Positions 17,869 to 26,118 of a stretch of 64,000 bases of DNA are shown here, piece after piece. Position numbers and translations under genes: made by a program. The stretch covers positions 28,399-92,398 of the forward strand of contig CAZAEQ010000014.1 in NCBI GenBank assembly GCA_964484185.1, given 5' to 3'. Numbering within the stretch: the stretch's first letter is position 1; the number at the start of each line of letters is the position of its first letter. The notes beneath the pieces were generated by a model that worked only from the letters and a program-made list of their open reading frames with translations, made no database searches and had not been told where the DNA came from. The stretch is from F1-120-MAGs238 sp964484185 (lineage in GTDB: Bacteria; Planctomycetota; Phycisphaerae; Phycisphaerales; UBA1924).

Positions 17869-17900
17869 ACACTGACTTCGGTCTTCCCCGCGCAGCGGAG

Positions 17901-18512
17901 TTAAAGTTTCTTACTCAAAATACACGACCGATAGTTCGTATACGGCCACTGCCAGTAATCCACCAGCCTGAACCCGCGCTTGATGTAAAAATCATACAAG
18001 TTACGATCTGGCTCGGCCATCGACAGCGCCAGTTCACTCGCCTTGTTCTCTCTCGCTCGCTCTTCAGTCTTTTCCAGCAGCATCCGCCCGATGCCCATGC
18101 CCTGCGTGTCCGGATCAACTCCAAACTGGGCAAAGTGCGCCACATCCGGACGCAGGAAGAAGCTCGGGAATGTCACCTTCTCAACTTCTTCAAACAAAAT
18201 GATCCCGACAATCCGATCCGGCCCCAGCTTCACCTTCGAAAAATCAAAACCCGACAGCGATGGCGGCACGGTCCCCGGCACACGCGGCGTCACCGCCAGC
18301 CAGCATTCACTGTGCGCTGCCCGGTCAGCGGTAATGTCATCACCCTGCCGCCCCGCCAATGGCTGCAATCCCATCTCCACCTGCGGCTTGTACGCGCGGT
18401 GCAGCAACTGCGTGACTTCACTGATGCAATCCTGCGGCTGTATCAGTCTGAGCGAAATCGCGGGACGCTCTGTCGATGCTGGCTTAGAAGAAACGGACGA
18501 ACTGCTATTCAA
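17901..18512 (-). CDS. GNAT family N-acetyltransferase
   Basis: A 203-residue GNAT acetyltransferase that would transfer acetyl from acetyl-CoA to an unknown amine. The acetyl-CoA-binding loop QGMGIGRMLL lies near residue 138-147 (Q/RxxGxG/A), preceded by the strand FAQFGVDPDT and followed by the YIKRGFRLVDYW end typical of this fold. The start is a TTG at 18512 with a gggag site 11 bases upstream; no ATG fits. The N-terminal 20 residues are Ser-rich and may be disordered. It is divergent from the thioesterase gene, sharing a roughly 100-base gap. Confidence 0.85.
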   Translation of the reverse strand: MNSSSSVSSKPASTERPAISLRLIQPQDCISEVTQLLHRAYKPQVEMGLQPLAGRQGDDITADRAAHSECWLAVTPRVPGTVPPSLSGFDFSKVKLGPDRIVGIILFEEVEKVTFPSFFLRPDVAHFAQFGVDPDTQGMGIGRMLLEKTEERARENKASELALSMAEPDRNLYDFYIKRGFRLVDYWQWPYTNYRSCILSKKL

Positions 18513-18609
18513 CGGTTGTTTTGCTCCCGGCGATCTTGTGCCGCCGCGTATTCTGGCGAATTTGAGCCGACATTATACACAGGGCTGATCAAATCTCTAT
18601 GCTTTCGAC

Positions 18610-19098
18610 ATGACCCCCACCCCTGCGAACCAGGACCCGACACCGACATTTCCCCCCGAAAGCCTCAGCCGCATCCGCGTGCGATACTCCGAATGCGACC
18701 CCATGGGCGTCGCCCACCACGCAAGCTACGCGCCCTGGCTCGAAATCGCCCGCACGGATTTCCTGCGTCACGGCGGCATTTCCTACGCCCAGCTCGAGCA
18801 AGCCGGCGTTTTCCTCGTCATCACCCGCCTGGAAATCAAATACCGCCGCCCGGTCCGCTACGACGATGTCATCGATGTCCGCGTCCAGGTTGTCGGCGGC
18901 GGCCACGTCAAACTCGAACACACGTACGAACTCCTGCTCATCGAACGCACACCTTCCACTCCCGGCGCAATCCAGGCGGTGCACACCGACATCGGCCATT
19001 CTCTCGCCATCGCCAACACCACGCTCGCCTGCGTGAATGCGCAGGGAAAAATCATCGCACTTCCCAAGTGGTTGCAGCACAATCCCGCTTCACCCTAG
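18610..19098 (+). CDS. YbgC/FcbC-type acyl-CoA thioesterase
   Basis: A 162-residue hotdog-fold acyl-CoA thioesterase. Seen: RVRYSECDPMGVAHHASY near residues 23-40, where the Asp in the DPMGVAHH motif is the usual catalytic residue, then W.E.AR.DFLR and the central strands I.YRRPVRYDD. The family hydrolyses short-chain or 4-hydroxybenzoyl-CoA esters; in many Gram-negatives it is associated with tol-pal, which is not present here. An N-terminal extension of about 18 residues rich in Pro/Thr precedes the fold. Divergent from the GNAT gene and followed by a zinc-ribbon gene. Confidence 0.88.
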   Translation: MTPTPANQDPTPTFPPESLSRIRVRYSECDPMGVAHHASYAPWLEIARTDFLRHGGISYAQLEQAGVFLVITRLEIKYRRPVRYDDVIDVRVQVVGGGHVKLEHTYELLLIERTPSTPGAIQAVHTDIGHSLAIANTTLACVNAQGKIIALPKWLQHNPASP

Positions 19099-19197
19099 TG
19101 CCTAGTGCCAAATCGGAGATCCGCCTCAGGAGGATGCCTAGTGCCTGTATTATCCCGAGCGACTCACCAGACCTGAACAGCCCGCCAACAATCGCCC

Positions 19198-19479
19198 GTG
19201 ACCACTGGCCAGAACAACGATGGCATCCGCCCCATGAACGCAAGCTGCGTCTCCTGCGGCTATCGGTTCGGCGGCGTCGCCATCAAGTCAAACATGATTA
19301 CCTGCCCGGAATGCGGCGAAGAAAACCGCTTCGAGTTCGAACCCATCAACCGCACCAAGTTAGTCTGGCTGGGCGCAATGCGAATCACGCTGCTCGCACT
19401 GGCCGGTGTCGCCATCCTCGCCACATTGCTCTGGATGACAGGCGCGGCGGCGATGCTGCGAAGAGCACTTGGTACCTAA
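19198..19479 (+). CDS. Zinc-ribbon membrane protein
   Basis: A protein of 81-93 residues with an N-terminal zinc ribbon (CVSCG ... CPECG, four cysteines) followed by one long hydrophobic segment of about 22 residues near the C-terminus. Such short zinc-ribbon/one-helix proteins are frequent in planctomycetes and have no known function. Start is ambiguous: GTG at 19198 or ATG at 19234 directly before the ribbon; neither has a clear ribosome site. It sits between the thioesterase gene and a large palindromic repeat. Confidence 0.6.
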   Translation: MTTGQNNDGIRPMNASCVSCGYRFGGVAIKSNMITCPECGEENRFEFEPINRTKLVWLGAMRITLLALAGVAILATLLWMTGAAAMLRRALGT

Positions 19480-19513
19480 GTAGTATTGCGGGCTTGTCCA
19501 AGAACTGTGTCCT

Positions 19514-19683
19514 TACCACAGAGGCACAGAGACACAGAGGAAAGGCAGAGTTAACATGGATGGACAGGATGAACAGGATAATACAAATTCACCTGTGGAT
19601 TGAATCGCTTTTCCCATCCTGTACATCCTGTATATCCATGTTCAATTTCTTGTCTTCCTCTGTGTCTCTGTGCCTCTGTGGTA
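19514..19683. repeat. Nested palindromic repeat, 170 bp
   Basis: Two 29-base arms (19514-19542 and 19655-19683) are exact reverse complements, built on the accacagaggcacagaga motif. Inside lies a second inverted pair (19555-19579 and 19616-19640) of the catggat..acaggatg.acaggat type with three mismatches. The element lies between a zinc-ribbon gene and a convergent pseudopilin gene. Related copies occur at 22043-22453 and 28124-28210. Confidence 0.9.
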
Positions 19684-19701
19684 AAAGACATAGATCTCCG
19701 A

Positions 19702-20373
19702 TTACAAAGACCACGGCCGCATATCCGTCCCGCGCCACGTCATCTTCCCCGCCTCATATTCCTTAAACCCCGCGCCGTGATTATCCATGAACAACAAGTT
19801 GCTCACACCCTCGTGCGGCTTGAGTTCCCCAGGATAGAAAACCACCGGCTGCGTCGCATCATCCTGATCACAATCCGGCACCCCCGCATTGTTCGCCCCA
19901 TATGGCGCAACAAAAAGATTGGGCTGATTGCAATCCCCGCTCAACACAAACTGCGAAGTAAACGCCACATCCTTCAACTGCAGCGCGGTGTACGCCCGCG
20001 TCGTCGAAACATACGTGTTGTTCGCCGACAAGAAGTAGCAGAACGGCGCATTCACATTCTTCCGCGAAGGATCGCGATACACCTCAACCCCATCGATATA
20101 CGCCCGAATCTGCTCAGTCCACCCTTCGCCCGCGCTGTCCGCACCCGTCCCGTCACCTTCCCACGTCTGCCATCCCGACCAATACGGCATCGTTTCCTTA
20201 TGTTCCGCGGCGTAGTTAAACAGCGCCTGCCCGATCGACCTCGTGTTCGTCAAGCAATTCAGCGTCCGCGCTGCGCTCCTGGCCTTGCCTATCGCGGGCA
20301 ACAGCAACGCGATCAAGATCGCGATAATCGCAATCACCACGAGCAACTCAATAAGCGTAAATCCTCGCCGCAT
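19702..20373 (-). CDS. Type II pseudopilin-like protein (prepilin cleavage/methylation motif)
   Basis: A 223-residue protein with a type IV prepilin N-terminus: RRG|FTLIELLVVIAII, cleavage expected after Gly4 with Glu at +5, followed by a hydrophobic helix and the LLPAIGKARSAAR turn. The globular part ends in an H-x9-DG-like region (LLFMDNHGAG), characteristic of the many planctomycete pseudopilin-like proteins. These are thought to assemble with a type II-like secretion or pseudopilus machinery, but none of the other components is nearby. The N-terminal ATG is unambiguous. It is the downstream partner of the palindromic repeat. Confidence 0.87.
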   Translation of the reverse strand: MRRGFTLIELLVVIAIIAILIALLLPAIGKARSAARTLNCLTNTRSIGQALFNYAAEHKETMPYWSGWQTWEGDGTGADSAGEGWTEQIRAYIDGVEVYRDPSRKNVNAPFCYFLSANNTYVSTTRAYTALQLKDVAFTSQFVLSGDCNQPNLFVAPYGANNAGVPDCDQDDATQPVVFYPGELKPHEGVSNLLFMDNHGAGFKEYEAGKMTWRGTDMRPWSL

Positions 20374-20534
20374 GCAAGCAGCATACCACAGGTCCCGCCA
20401 AAACCAACCGAGTCAAGCCCCTTTTTCGCGCATTCAAACCGCGATTTCCACATCCTGTAACCCGCTGGTGTTCGGCAACCGTCTGTCCTATCCTTATCCC
20501 CTGTCCATCGCCCGCTTGTGCCACCGGAGGCCAA

Positions 20535-20693
20535 ATGAGCGCATCGATTTCTCCGGCGTTTATGGTCCCCCACACACATGCTCCTCTTCTCCCCCGATTC
20601 TCCCGTCAACGAAACCTCTGCCCCCACCACGGGCGATATGAACGCAGCAGATTCTGCTACGGCCAACGCAGCGATGAACGCGATCATGGCTGA
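20535..20693 (+). other. Short frame with strong ribosome site overlapping the rpsA start
   Basis: An ATG at 20535 follows ccggagg at ideal distance and opens a 52-codon frame, +1-shifted against rpsA, ending at a TGA at 20691-20693. It overlaps the rpsA start region. It may be a leader peptide coupled to rpsA, or may mark a one-base sequence error that separated rpsA from its true start. It has no recognisable protein similarity. Confidence 0.35.
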
Positions 20694-21972
20694 GCCTGAA
20701 AAGCAGAAGCCGCGTCAGGAGAAGAGTGTGACCCCCATGGGCGGCACCAAGCCCGCCTCGGTGCGTGGCCCCCGCGTCGTCAAAGCCAGCCGCGAACACC
20801 GCAATGGTGTCGTCGTCTCCGTCGGCCCCACCGACATCTTCATCGAATTCGGCCCCAAAGAAATCGGCGTTGTCCCCCGCATGCAGTGGAAGGAAGAAGA
20901 ACTTCCCAAAGCCGGCGACAGCGTTGAACTCGTCGTCGACAAGTTCGAAGCCGGCGAAAACATCTTTATCTGTTCACGCCCAGGCCAGGTCCAGAAGGCC
21001 GACTGGGAATTGCTCGAGCCCGGCCAGATCCTCGATGCCAAAGTCACCGCAGTCTCCAAGGGCGGCCTTGAGTGCGAAGTGGCCAAGCACCGTGCGTTCA
21101 TCCCGGCCAGCCAGGTCTCCCTCGACCGCATCGACAATTTCGAGCCCTTCATCGGTCAGACGCTCACCTGCAAAGTTATCCGCGTCGACCGCTCCGGCGG
21201 AGGCAACATCGTCCTCTCCCGCCGCGAACTTCTTAACGAAGAGCGCAAGAAGCAGGGCGAAGAGATCAAGAAGAAGCTCTCCGAAGGCCAGACCATCGAA
21301 GGCACCGTTCGCAAGATCATGCCATTCGGTGCATTCGTCGATGTTGGCGGCGTGGATGGCCTCATCCACATCTCTGACCTCACCTACGACCGCGTCGGCT
21401 TCGGCGAGAAATTCGTCGCCAAGTACGTCAAAGAAGGCCAGACCGTCCGCGTCCAGGTCTTGAAGCTCGACTGGGAAAACGATCGCATCTCCCTTGGCAT
21501 GAAGCAGGTCCTTGGTGATCCATTCACCACCGCCGCGAATGATGTCAAAGAAGGTGCAGAAGTCACCGGCCGCGTGGTTCGCCTCGCCGAGTTCGGCGCG
21601 TTCGTTGAACTGGCTCCCGGCGTCGAAGGCTTGGTGCACATTTCAGAAATCGATCACAAGCGCATTACCAGCGTTGCCGAAGCCCTCAAGGTCGATGAAG
21701 TCATTACTGCAAAGGTGCTCAAGCTCGATCCGGCCCAACGCCGCATCAGCCTCTCCATTAAAGCCCTCAAGCCACTCCCCGAAATCGCCATTGGTAGCGG
21801 CGGTGGTGGTGGCGGCGGTGGTTCTGGCGGTGGCGGCGACAACAGAAAGGGCGGCAAAAAGGGCCCACCAGCTCGCACCGCCGAGCAGATTCAGGAAGTC
21901 TCTCCTGCTCTGCGTCGCGCCCGCGAAAAGGCCAAGCAGGCCAAGCTCAAAGGCGGCTTGACCTGGTTCTAA
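20578..21972 (+). CDS. rpsA: 30S ribosomal protein S1 (four S1 domains)
   Basis: A 464-residue S1-type RNA-binding protein with four OB-fold S1 repeats (about 75-150, 155-235, 245-320, 330-405), the last two with the canonical G.V.....FGAFV.......GL.HIS.. pattern. E. coli S1 has six repeats; four is usual for shorter S1 forms that help mRNA binding at the ribosome. A glycine-rich linker (eight then four Gly) and a basic tail follow. Start is uncertain: ATG 20578 and ATG 20638 both lack a ribosome site, while the best site serves an overlapping frame (20535). An in-frame stop at 20536 rules out a longer form. An intrinsic terminator follows. Confidence 0.9.
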   Translation: MLLFSPDSPVNETSAPTTGDMNAADSATANAAMNAIMAEPEKQKPRQEKSVTPMGGTKPASVRGPRVVKASREHRNGVVVSVGPTDIFIEFGPKEIGVVPRMQWKEEELPKAGDSVELVVDKFEAGENIFICSRPGQVQKADWELLEPGQILDAKVTAVSKGGLECEVAKHRAFIPASQVSLDRIDNFEPFIGQTLTCKVIRVDRSGGGNIVLSRRELLNEERKKQGEEIKKKLSEGQTIEGTVRKIMPFGAFVDVGGVDGLIHISDLTYDRVGFGEKFVAKYVKEGQTVRVQVLKLDWENDRISLGMKQVLGDPFTTAANDVKEGAEVTGRVVRLAEFGAFVELAPGVEGLVHISEIDHKRITSVAEALKVDEVITAKVLKLDPAQRRISLSIKALKPLPEIAIGSGGGGGGGGSGGGGDNRKGGKKGPPARTAEQIQEVSPALRRAREKAKQAKLKGGLTWF

Positions 21973-21995
21973 ATCTCAAGTTCTGAATCACTCGA

Positions 21996-22022
21996 AGACC
22001 CGGTGAAAGCCGGGTCTTTTCC
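21996..22022 (+). terminator. Intrinsic terminator of rpsA
   Basis: aagacccgg pairs with ccgggtctt around a tgaaag loop, followed by a short T-run. It lies about 25 bases after the rpsA stop. Confidence 0.85.
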
Positions 22023-22042
22023 TTTACTTGGACAATTCACGC

Positions 22043-22240
22043 GAGTCAACGGTGAACGGCGTCTGGTACGCAGAGACCAGGAGACGAGGAGACGCAGAGA
22101 AAGGCAAGAGAGGGGTTTTAATAAAGGCCCCTTTCTCTGTATTCCTCTGCGCCTCTGCGTCTCTGTGACGCGGGACATTCGTCCCCTGCGTAAAAGACCC
22201 CGTCTCTCTGAAACGCACGTACCACTTCACTGACCAAGCC
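22043..22240. repeat. Palindrome-containing direct repeat, copy A
   Basis: About 198 bases beginning gag.caacggtgaacggcg and ending cttcactgacc.agcc, with an internal imperfect palindrome built on cgcagagacc/ctctgcgtctctg. It is the first of two tandem copies between rpsA and gatB. Its end repeats the last codons of gatB although it lies outside that gene. Confidence 0.88.
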
Positions 22241-22271
22241 GGATCTTTTCTTCTGTAACGATTATCTGCGT

Positions 22272-22453
22272 GAGCCAACGGTGAACGGCGTCTGGTACGC
22301 AGAGACCATGAGACTGGGAGACGCAGAGAAAGGCATAGGAGGGGTATTAATAATGCCCCTTTCTTTGTATTCCTCTGCGCCTCTGCGTCTCCGAAACTCT
22401 GCGTAGAAGACCCAGTCTCTCTGAAACGCACGTACCACTTCACTGACCGAGCC
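22272..22453. repeat. Palindrome-containing direct repeat, copy B
   Basis: About 182 bases, closely matching copy A from its first base through cttcactgacc.agcc. Its right end lies inside gatB and includes the gatB stop and last four codons. Between copy A and copy B are 31 unique bases. The main difference is a shorter segment around the internal palindrome. Confidence 0.88.
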
Positions 22454-23993
22454 GCTTCAGCAACGCCTCGCGCACCGTCTTCGCATCCGCCTTCCCCGCC
22501 GCCAGCTTCATCACTTCCCCGATCAACCGCCCCGCAGCCTGCATCTTCCCCGCCCGTACATCTTCCGCAGGCTTGGGATTCGCCGCGACAACATCATCAA
22601 TCCACTTGAGGAGCGCGCCCTCATCCTGCACAATGATCAGCCCGCGCTCCTTCGCGAGCACTTCCGCATCCAACTGCGCACCACCCGCTTCGCACAACAC
22701 ACCAAACAGCTCATCCAGCGAATTGGAATTAATCTTCCCCGTATCCCGCAACACACCCAGACTTCCAATCTGCTCGGCAGTAATCCCAAGCGAACTCACC
22801 AAAACGCCCCGCTCATTCGCCCGCTTCTGCCCGTTCTGCAAGATCAGGTTCGCTGACAACTGCCCAGCTCGCACCGCCTCGACACCATGGTGAGACATGT
22901 ACGCCGTCGCCGCATCGTGCATCAAAACAACCTCGCGCTCTTCCGCCAGCGCAATCGCCTCCTTGCTCGCCAGTTTCAATTCACTCATGTATCGCCGCAT
23001 TCGGGCGGCGGGCAGCTCCGGCAACCGCCCCCGCACTTCTTCACGCCACGCATCGCTGACGATCACCGGCACCAGATCAGGATCGGGGAAGTACCGATAG
23101 TCATGTGCATCTTCCTTCTCGCGCTGCACAAACGTCTTGTTCTTCACATCATCCCACCCGCGCGTGATCTTCATCCCCCGCCCCATCTCGCGCCCATCAC
23201 TCTGCCACCGCCCCGGCTGCTCGGCCAGCTCACACTCAATCGCCCCCTTGACACTCTTGAAACTATTGAGGTTCTTCACTTCCACAATCGGCGTCTGAAC
23301 CGTGCGGCCATCCGCCAGCGTCAAAACACAATTGATATTGGGCTCAAACCGCATGTGCCCTTCCTGCATGATCCCCTGCGTCACGCCCAGAAAGCGACAC
23401 ATCGTCCGCAGCTGCTTACAGAAATACACCACCTGTTCCGCGCTTGTAAAATCCGGCTCAGTCACAATCTCTAAGAGTGGTGTCCCCGCCCGATTCAAAT
23501 CCACAATCGTGTAATCAATCCGCCCGCCACCAGGCGCCTCATGCAGCAACTTCCCCGCATCTTCTTCCAGATGCGCCCGCGTAATCCGAATCCGAGTGCC
23601 CGCCGCCCCCACCGCAAAATCCGGCTCGCCCTTGGCATCAATCGCCGGAATATCCACAAAACCCGCCCCGCACAGCGGCATGTCATACTGACTCACCTGA
23701 TACGCCTTGGGCATATCCGGATAAAAGTAATTCTTGCGATCCCACTTGGCTTTCTTCGCAATCTCACAATTCAGCGCTAAGCCAACCAGCATCGCCATCT
23801 CAACAGCCCGATGGTTCATCACCGGCAAACTCCCCGGCAACGCAAGCACCGTCGCATCAATCAGCGAATTCGCCTCCGCATCATCATGCTGCCCCGAAGC
23901 CGGCGCAGGACACCGCGAAAACATCTTGCTCGCAGTAGCAAGCTCCACATGCACCTCAAGCCCAATCTTCAGTTGAACAGACACAATCTCCAT
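22440..23993 (-). CDS. gatB: Aspartyl/glutamyl-tRNA amidotransferase subunit B
   Basis: A 517-residue GatB, the tRNA-binding kinase subunit of GatCAB that converts Glu-tRNA(Gln) and Asp-tRNA(Asn) to the amide forms. Seen: the IGLEVHVEL start with following SKMFS.C, PG.LPV.N..AV, the KWDRKNYFYPDMPK motif, GIMQEGHMRFEPN, VEVKNLNSFKSV, RE KEDAHDYRYFPDPDL and the YqeY-like tail domain at the C-terminus (EVMK..GKAD...V...L). The start is the ATG at 23993. gatA and gatC are not in the window. The 3' end lies inside a duplicated repeat. Confidence 0.96.
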   Translation of the reverse strand: MEIVSVQLKIGLEVHVELATASKMFSRCPAPASGQHDDAEANSLIDATVLALPGSLPVMNHRAVEMAMLVGLALNCEIAKKAKWDRKNYFYPDMPKAYQVSQYDMPLCGAGFVDIPAIDAKGEPDFAVGAAGTRIRITRAHLEEDAGKLLHEAPGGGRIDYTIVDLNRAGTPLLEIVTEPDFTSAEQVVYFCKQLRTMCRFLGVTQGIMQEGHMRFEPNINCVLTLADGRTVQTPIVEVKNLNSFKSVKGAIECELAEQPGRWQSDGREMGRGMKITRGWDDVKNKTFVQREKEDAHDYRYFPDPDLVPVIVSDAWREEVRGRLPELPAARMRRYMSELKLASKEAIALAEEREVVLMHDAATAYMSHHGVEAVRAGQLSANLILQNGQKRANERGVLVSSLGITAEQIGSLGVLRDTGKINSNSLDELFGVLCEAGGAQLDAEVLAKERGLIIVQDEGALLKWIDDVVAANPKPAEDVRAGKMQAAGRLIGEVMKLAAGKADAKTVREALLKRLGQ

Positions 23994-24075
23994 GCGACAA
24001 GGCTAGCCCTAATCTGGCAAGCCCCCCGCTTGGCCAGGAGTGGACACCCTACCCCCAAACTCCCCCAAATGGCAC

Positions 24076-24104
24076 TTGACAAGCAAACTGCCACTTGGTA
24101 TGTT
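24076..24104 (+). promoter_or_regulatory. Strong sigma-70-type promoter positioned for a leaderless mRNA
   Basis: TTGACA (24076-24081), a 17-base spacer, then TATGTT (24099-24104). The ATG at 24111 lies seven bases after the -10 box, where transcription would normally start. This suggests a leaderless transcript for the first gene of the following four-gene operon. Confidence 0.65.
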
Positions 24105-24110
24105 ACCCGA

Positions 24111-25223
24111 ATGCTGCTCCTGCTCGCTCTTTCGCTTGGCACGATCCAAGCCCCGAACGTTTCGGACGACGATACCGCACGTATCCGAACGGCGGTCGGG
24201 TCCGGATTCGATTGGTCAAGGGTTGACAAGTCGGTTGATGCGATCGAATTTCAAGGCGTGATTCTGTCCACAAGCGAGATTCCGGCGTTTGAGGTAGAGG
24301 CCAAGTTGCTAGCGATAGGTGATAAACCGGACCATCCCGATCGAGCGACACTCGAGTACTTAGGCAGGCTCCAGGCAAGCCCGAGTGAGAACCGGTTTGT
24401 CTATTGCTTTTCACGCTCGGGTAAGTGGCGCATCATTGAGAATCGAACGGGCAATCCAGAATTCAGCGCGGCCTCGGACGGAAACACCATGTGGATGATG
24501 TCCGCTCCGACTAACGGCCAATTGACCGTGATCGAAAAAGGGACCCCCTTCCCAGCAAAATATAACATTGACCTATTTCGCGGCATGGCGTTCGCCCGAC
24601 TCAATGACATATTTGGAGTCCTCGGGTTCTCCATTCCGGCAGACGCGGAGCTCTCCGCTTCCAGTGGCGGGTGGTCGGTCCATTGGGGGGACACCAGGGT
24701 CGAGGGGGTTTGGGGTCCGGACCGCCATGCCGAGCCGACAGTCGTAACTCTCCGGGGTAACTTCAGGCTTGGTGTGCGGACCAAGCGATGGGAATGGCCA
24801 GCAACTGCAATTGACCGCAGCCCTTCCGCCCTGCGGAATTGTATACGATTCTCAAACTCCCGCGGCGACGGGGTCCTAGAAACGCTTAGGGTTGATTCCG
24901 TGCGTGTCATTAGTGATGAGACCGTGTCGTCACGAACTGCACCGCCCGATAGCCGGTCCGCCGGAGTGACCGTAGACTACCGAAAATCCGCCGACAGACA
25001 ATTAGAGGCGTCTGACGTTGCGGATCCAATGCTAGTTTGGTCCGGTTTGGCCCAATCGTCTCCAGGCGAACAACCGGGACCAACGGTGAGCCCCGTTCCG
25101 TCAGAAGGACACTCAGCACCGCTACCCGCCAGTCGCTATTGGTGGCTTGCTCTTGGAGCGGTCTTTTTCGCCATATTAATCTTCGTAGCCACCCGATTGT
25201 TTCGGGTCGCTCCAAGACACTAG
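24111..25223 (+). CDS. Exported protein with C-terminal membrane anchor, unknown
   Basis: A 370-residue protein that I do not recognise. It has an N-terminal signal peptide (about 1-14), a large polar domain with few cysteines, a Pro/Ser-rich stretch (about 310-335) and a C-terminal membrane helix (about 342-362) followed by a short basic tail. This predicts a periplasm-facing domain held in the membrane. The ATG at 24111 is chosen because it sits at the expected +1 of a strong promoter; an in-frame ATG at 24069 would lie upstream of that promoter. It is the first gene of a tight operon: the next starts 15 bases after its stop. Confidence 0.7.
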   Translation: MLLLLALSLGTIQAPNVSDDDTARIRTAVGSGFDWSRVDKSVDAIEFQGVILSTSEIPAFEVEAKLLAIGDKPDHPDRATLEYLGRLQASPSENRFVYCFSRSGKWRIIENRTGNPEFSAASDGNTMWMMSAPTNGQLTVIEKGTPFPAKYNIDLFRGMAFARLNDIFGVLGFSIPADAELSASSGGWSVHWGDTRVEGVWGPDRHAEPTVVTLRGNFRLGVRTKRWEWPATAIDRSPSALRNCIRFSNSRGDGVLETLRVDSVRVISDETVSSRTAPPDSRSAGVTVDYRKSADRQLEASDVADPMLVWSGLAQSSPGEQPGPTVSPVPSEGHSAPLPASRYWWLALGAVFFAILIFVATRLFRVAPRH

Positions 25224-25238
25224 GAAGAAGGTAATTCA

Positions 25239-25646
25239 ATGAAGTTGATTTCAACAGCGCGTACGACCTTGTTCTCGGCACTACTGGTTGTGGGAGGTTT
25301 CGCCATCATCAGCGAGGCAGACAATTGCTACAAGAACATCACAAGAAGCTGCGGCTCGACACATTCAAGCAACAAGACATGCATCGACGGAAACAACTCG
25401 TACCCCTGCAACGATGTGATCCTCGTCGACGCGCAAGTTAACGACGTTGGCGCAGGAGTTGAAAAGCAAGCCCCCGTTAGCACAGACACAACCCCCATCA
25501 CTGTGACCGTCCACAAATTCGCCTGCTCCGGATTGCAACCCAATACCGGAGTATGCAATGATAATGGACCCAGCCAATTTGTCTGCTTCGGTCGCCAGGC
25601 TACTGGTCCCAACTGCGCAACTCCTGGAGGAGGAGGGGAGGAGTGA
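25239..25646 (+). CDS. Secreted eight-cysteine peptide, unknown
   Basis: A 135-residue exported protein with a signal peptide (about 1-28, ISEA cleavage region). The mature part has eight cysteines spread over about 100 residues in two groups of four (NCYKN, RSCGS, KTCID, YPCND; then FACSG, GVCND, FVCFG, PNCAT), suggesting up to four disulfides, and a Gly/Glu-rich tail. No family is recognised. RBS ggaagaagg precedes the ATG. Its stop overlaps the next gene's GTG start (GTGA), so it is translationally coupled to a MauE-like membrane protein, a family linked to disulfide formation. Confidence 0.75.
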   Translation: MKLISTARTTLFSALLVVGGFAIISEADNCYKNITRSCGSTHSSNKTCIDGNNSYPCNDVILVDAQVNDVGAGVEKQAPVSTDTTPITVTVHKFACSGLQPNTGVCNDNGPSQFVCFGRQATGPNCATPGGGGEE

Positions 25647-26113
25647 CCTCGACGCGGACGCCCGCGACGGCGCGTGAGATATGGAATCATCTGCCCGCCA
25701 GACTGCTGGGGGCAGCGGTTCCCTCGGTGCTCCTGCTCGCGTCGATTGCGAAAGCGTTTGACTTCGCGGGGTTCCGTGTGTCGTTGCAGTCGTACTCGCT
25801 TATTCCGGATCAGCTCAGAGCCCCTGCAGCGGTTGCAATACTCTGCCTGGAAGTACTGCCATTTTCACTGCTACTTATTGGGAGCCCTCGTCAGGCAAAC
25901 ATGATTGCGGCCGCCATACTTTGCATCTTTTCCGCCGCGGTCTGTTACGAAATGGCCATTGGCAGGACACCTACATGCAACTGCCTCGGAGTGCTGCAGC
26001 AATACCTCAGATTTCACAATGACGCAGGGACGATATTGCTTAGAAACGCAGTTTTGCTGGGGCTGGCTATGATTGCAAGCAGAGCCCCGCCATTGAACCG
26101 TTCGAAAGCCTGA
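25643..26113 (+). CDS. MauE-like redox-associated membrane protein
   Basis: A 156-residue integral membrane protein with about four hydrophobic helices (around 22-45, 60-80, 85-105, 132-148) and a TPTCNCLG motif near residue 110, resembling the Cys-x-Cys-Φ-G loop of MauE/DoxX-like proteins. MauE is needed for maturation of the disulfide-rich methylamine dehydrogenase small subunit. Here no methylamine dehydrogenase genes are present; the coupled upstream gene encodes an eight-cysteine secreted peptide, a plausible client. Start is GTG at 25643, overlapping the upstream stop, with a long ggaggaggagg ribosome site. Five bases separate its stop from the next gene. Confidence 0.72.
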   Translation: MTSTRTPATAREIWNHLPARLLGAAVPSVLLLASIAKAFDFAGFRVSLQSYSLIPDQLRAPAAVAILCLEVLPFSLLLIGSPRQANMIAAAILCIFSAAVCYEMAIGRTPTCNCLGVLQQYLRFHNDAGTILLRNAVLLGLAMIASRAPPLNRSKA

Positions 26114-26118
26114 ACAGC

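Noticed and set aside
17775..19766. A 663-codon open frame on the plus strand
   Set aside because: It runs antisense through the GNAT gene and in another frame through the thioesterase and zinc-ribbon genes, with very Arg/His/Pro-rich composition. No ribosome site and no family motifs.
23811..24110. N-terminal extension of the gene at 24111 to 23811
   Set aside because: The extension would run antisense into gatB's start and precede a strong promoter; its translation is Arg/His-rich without motifs.
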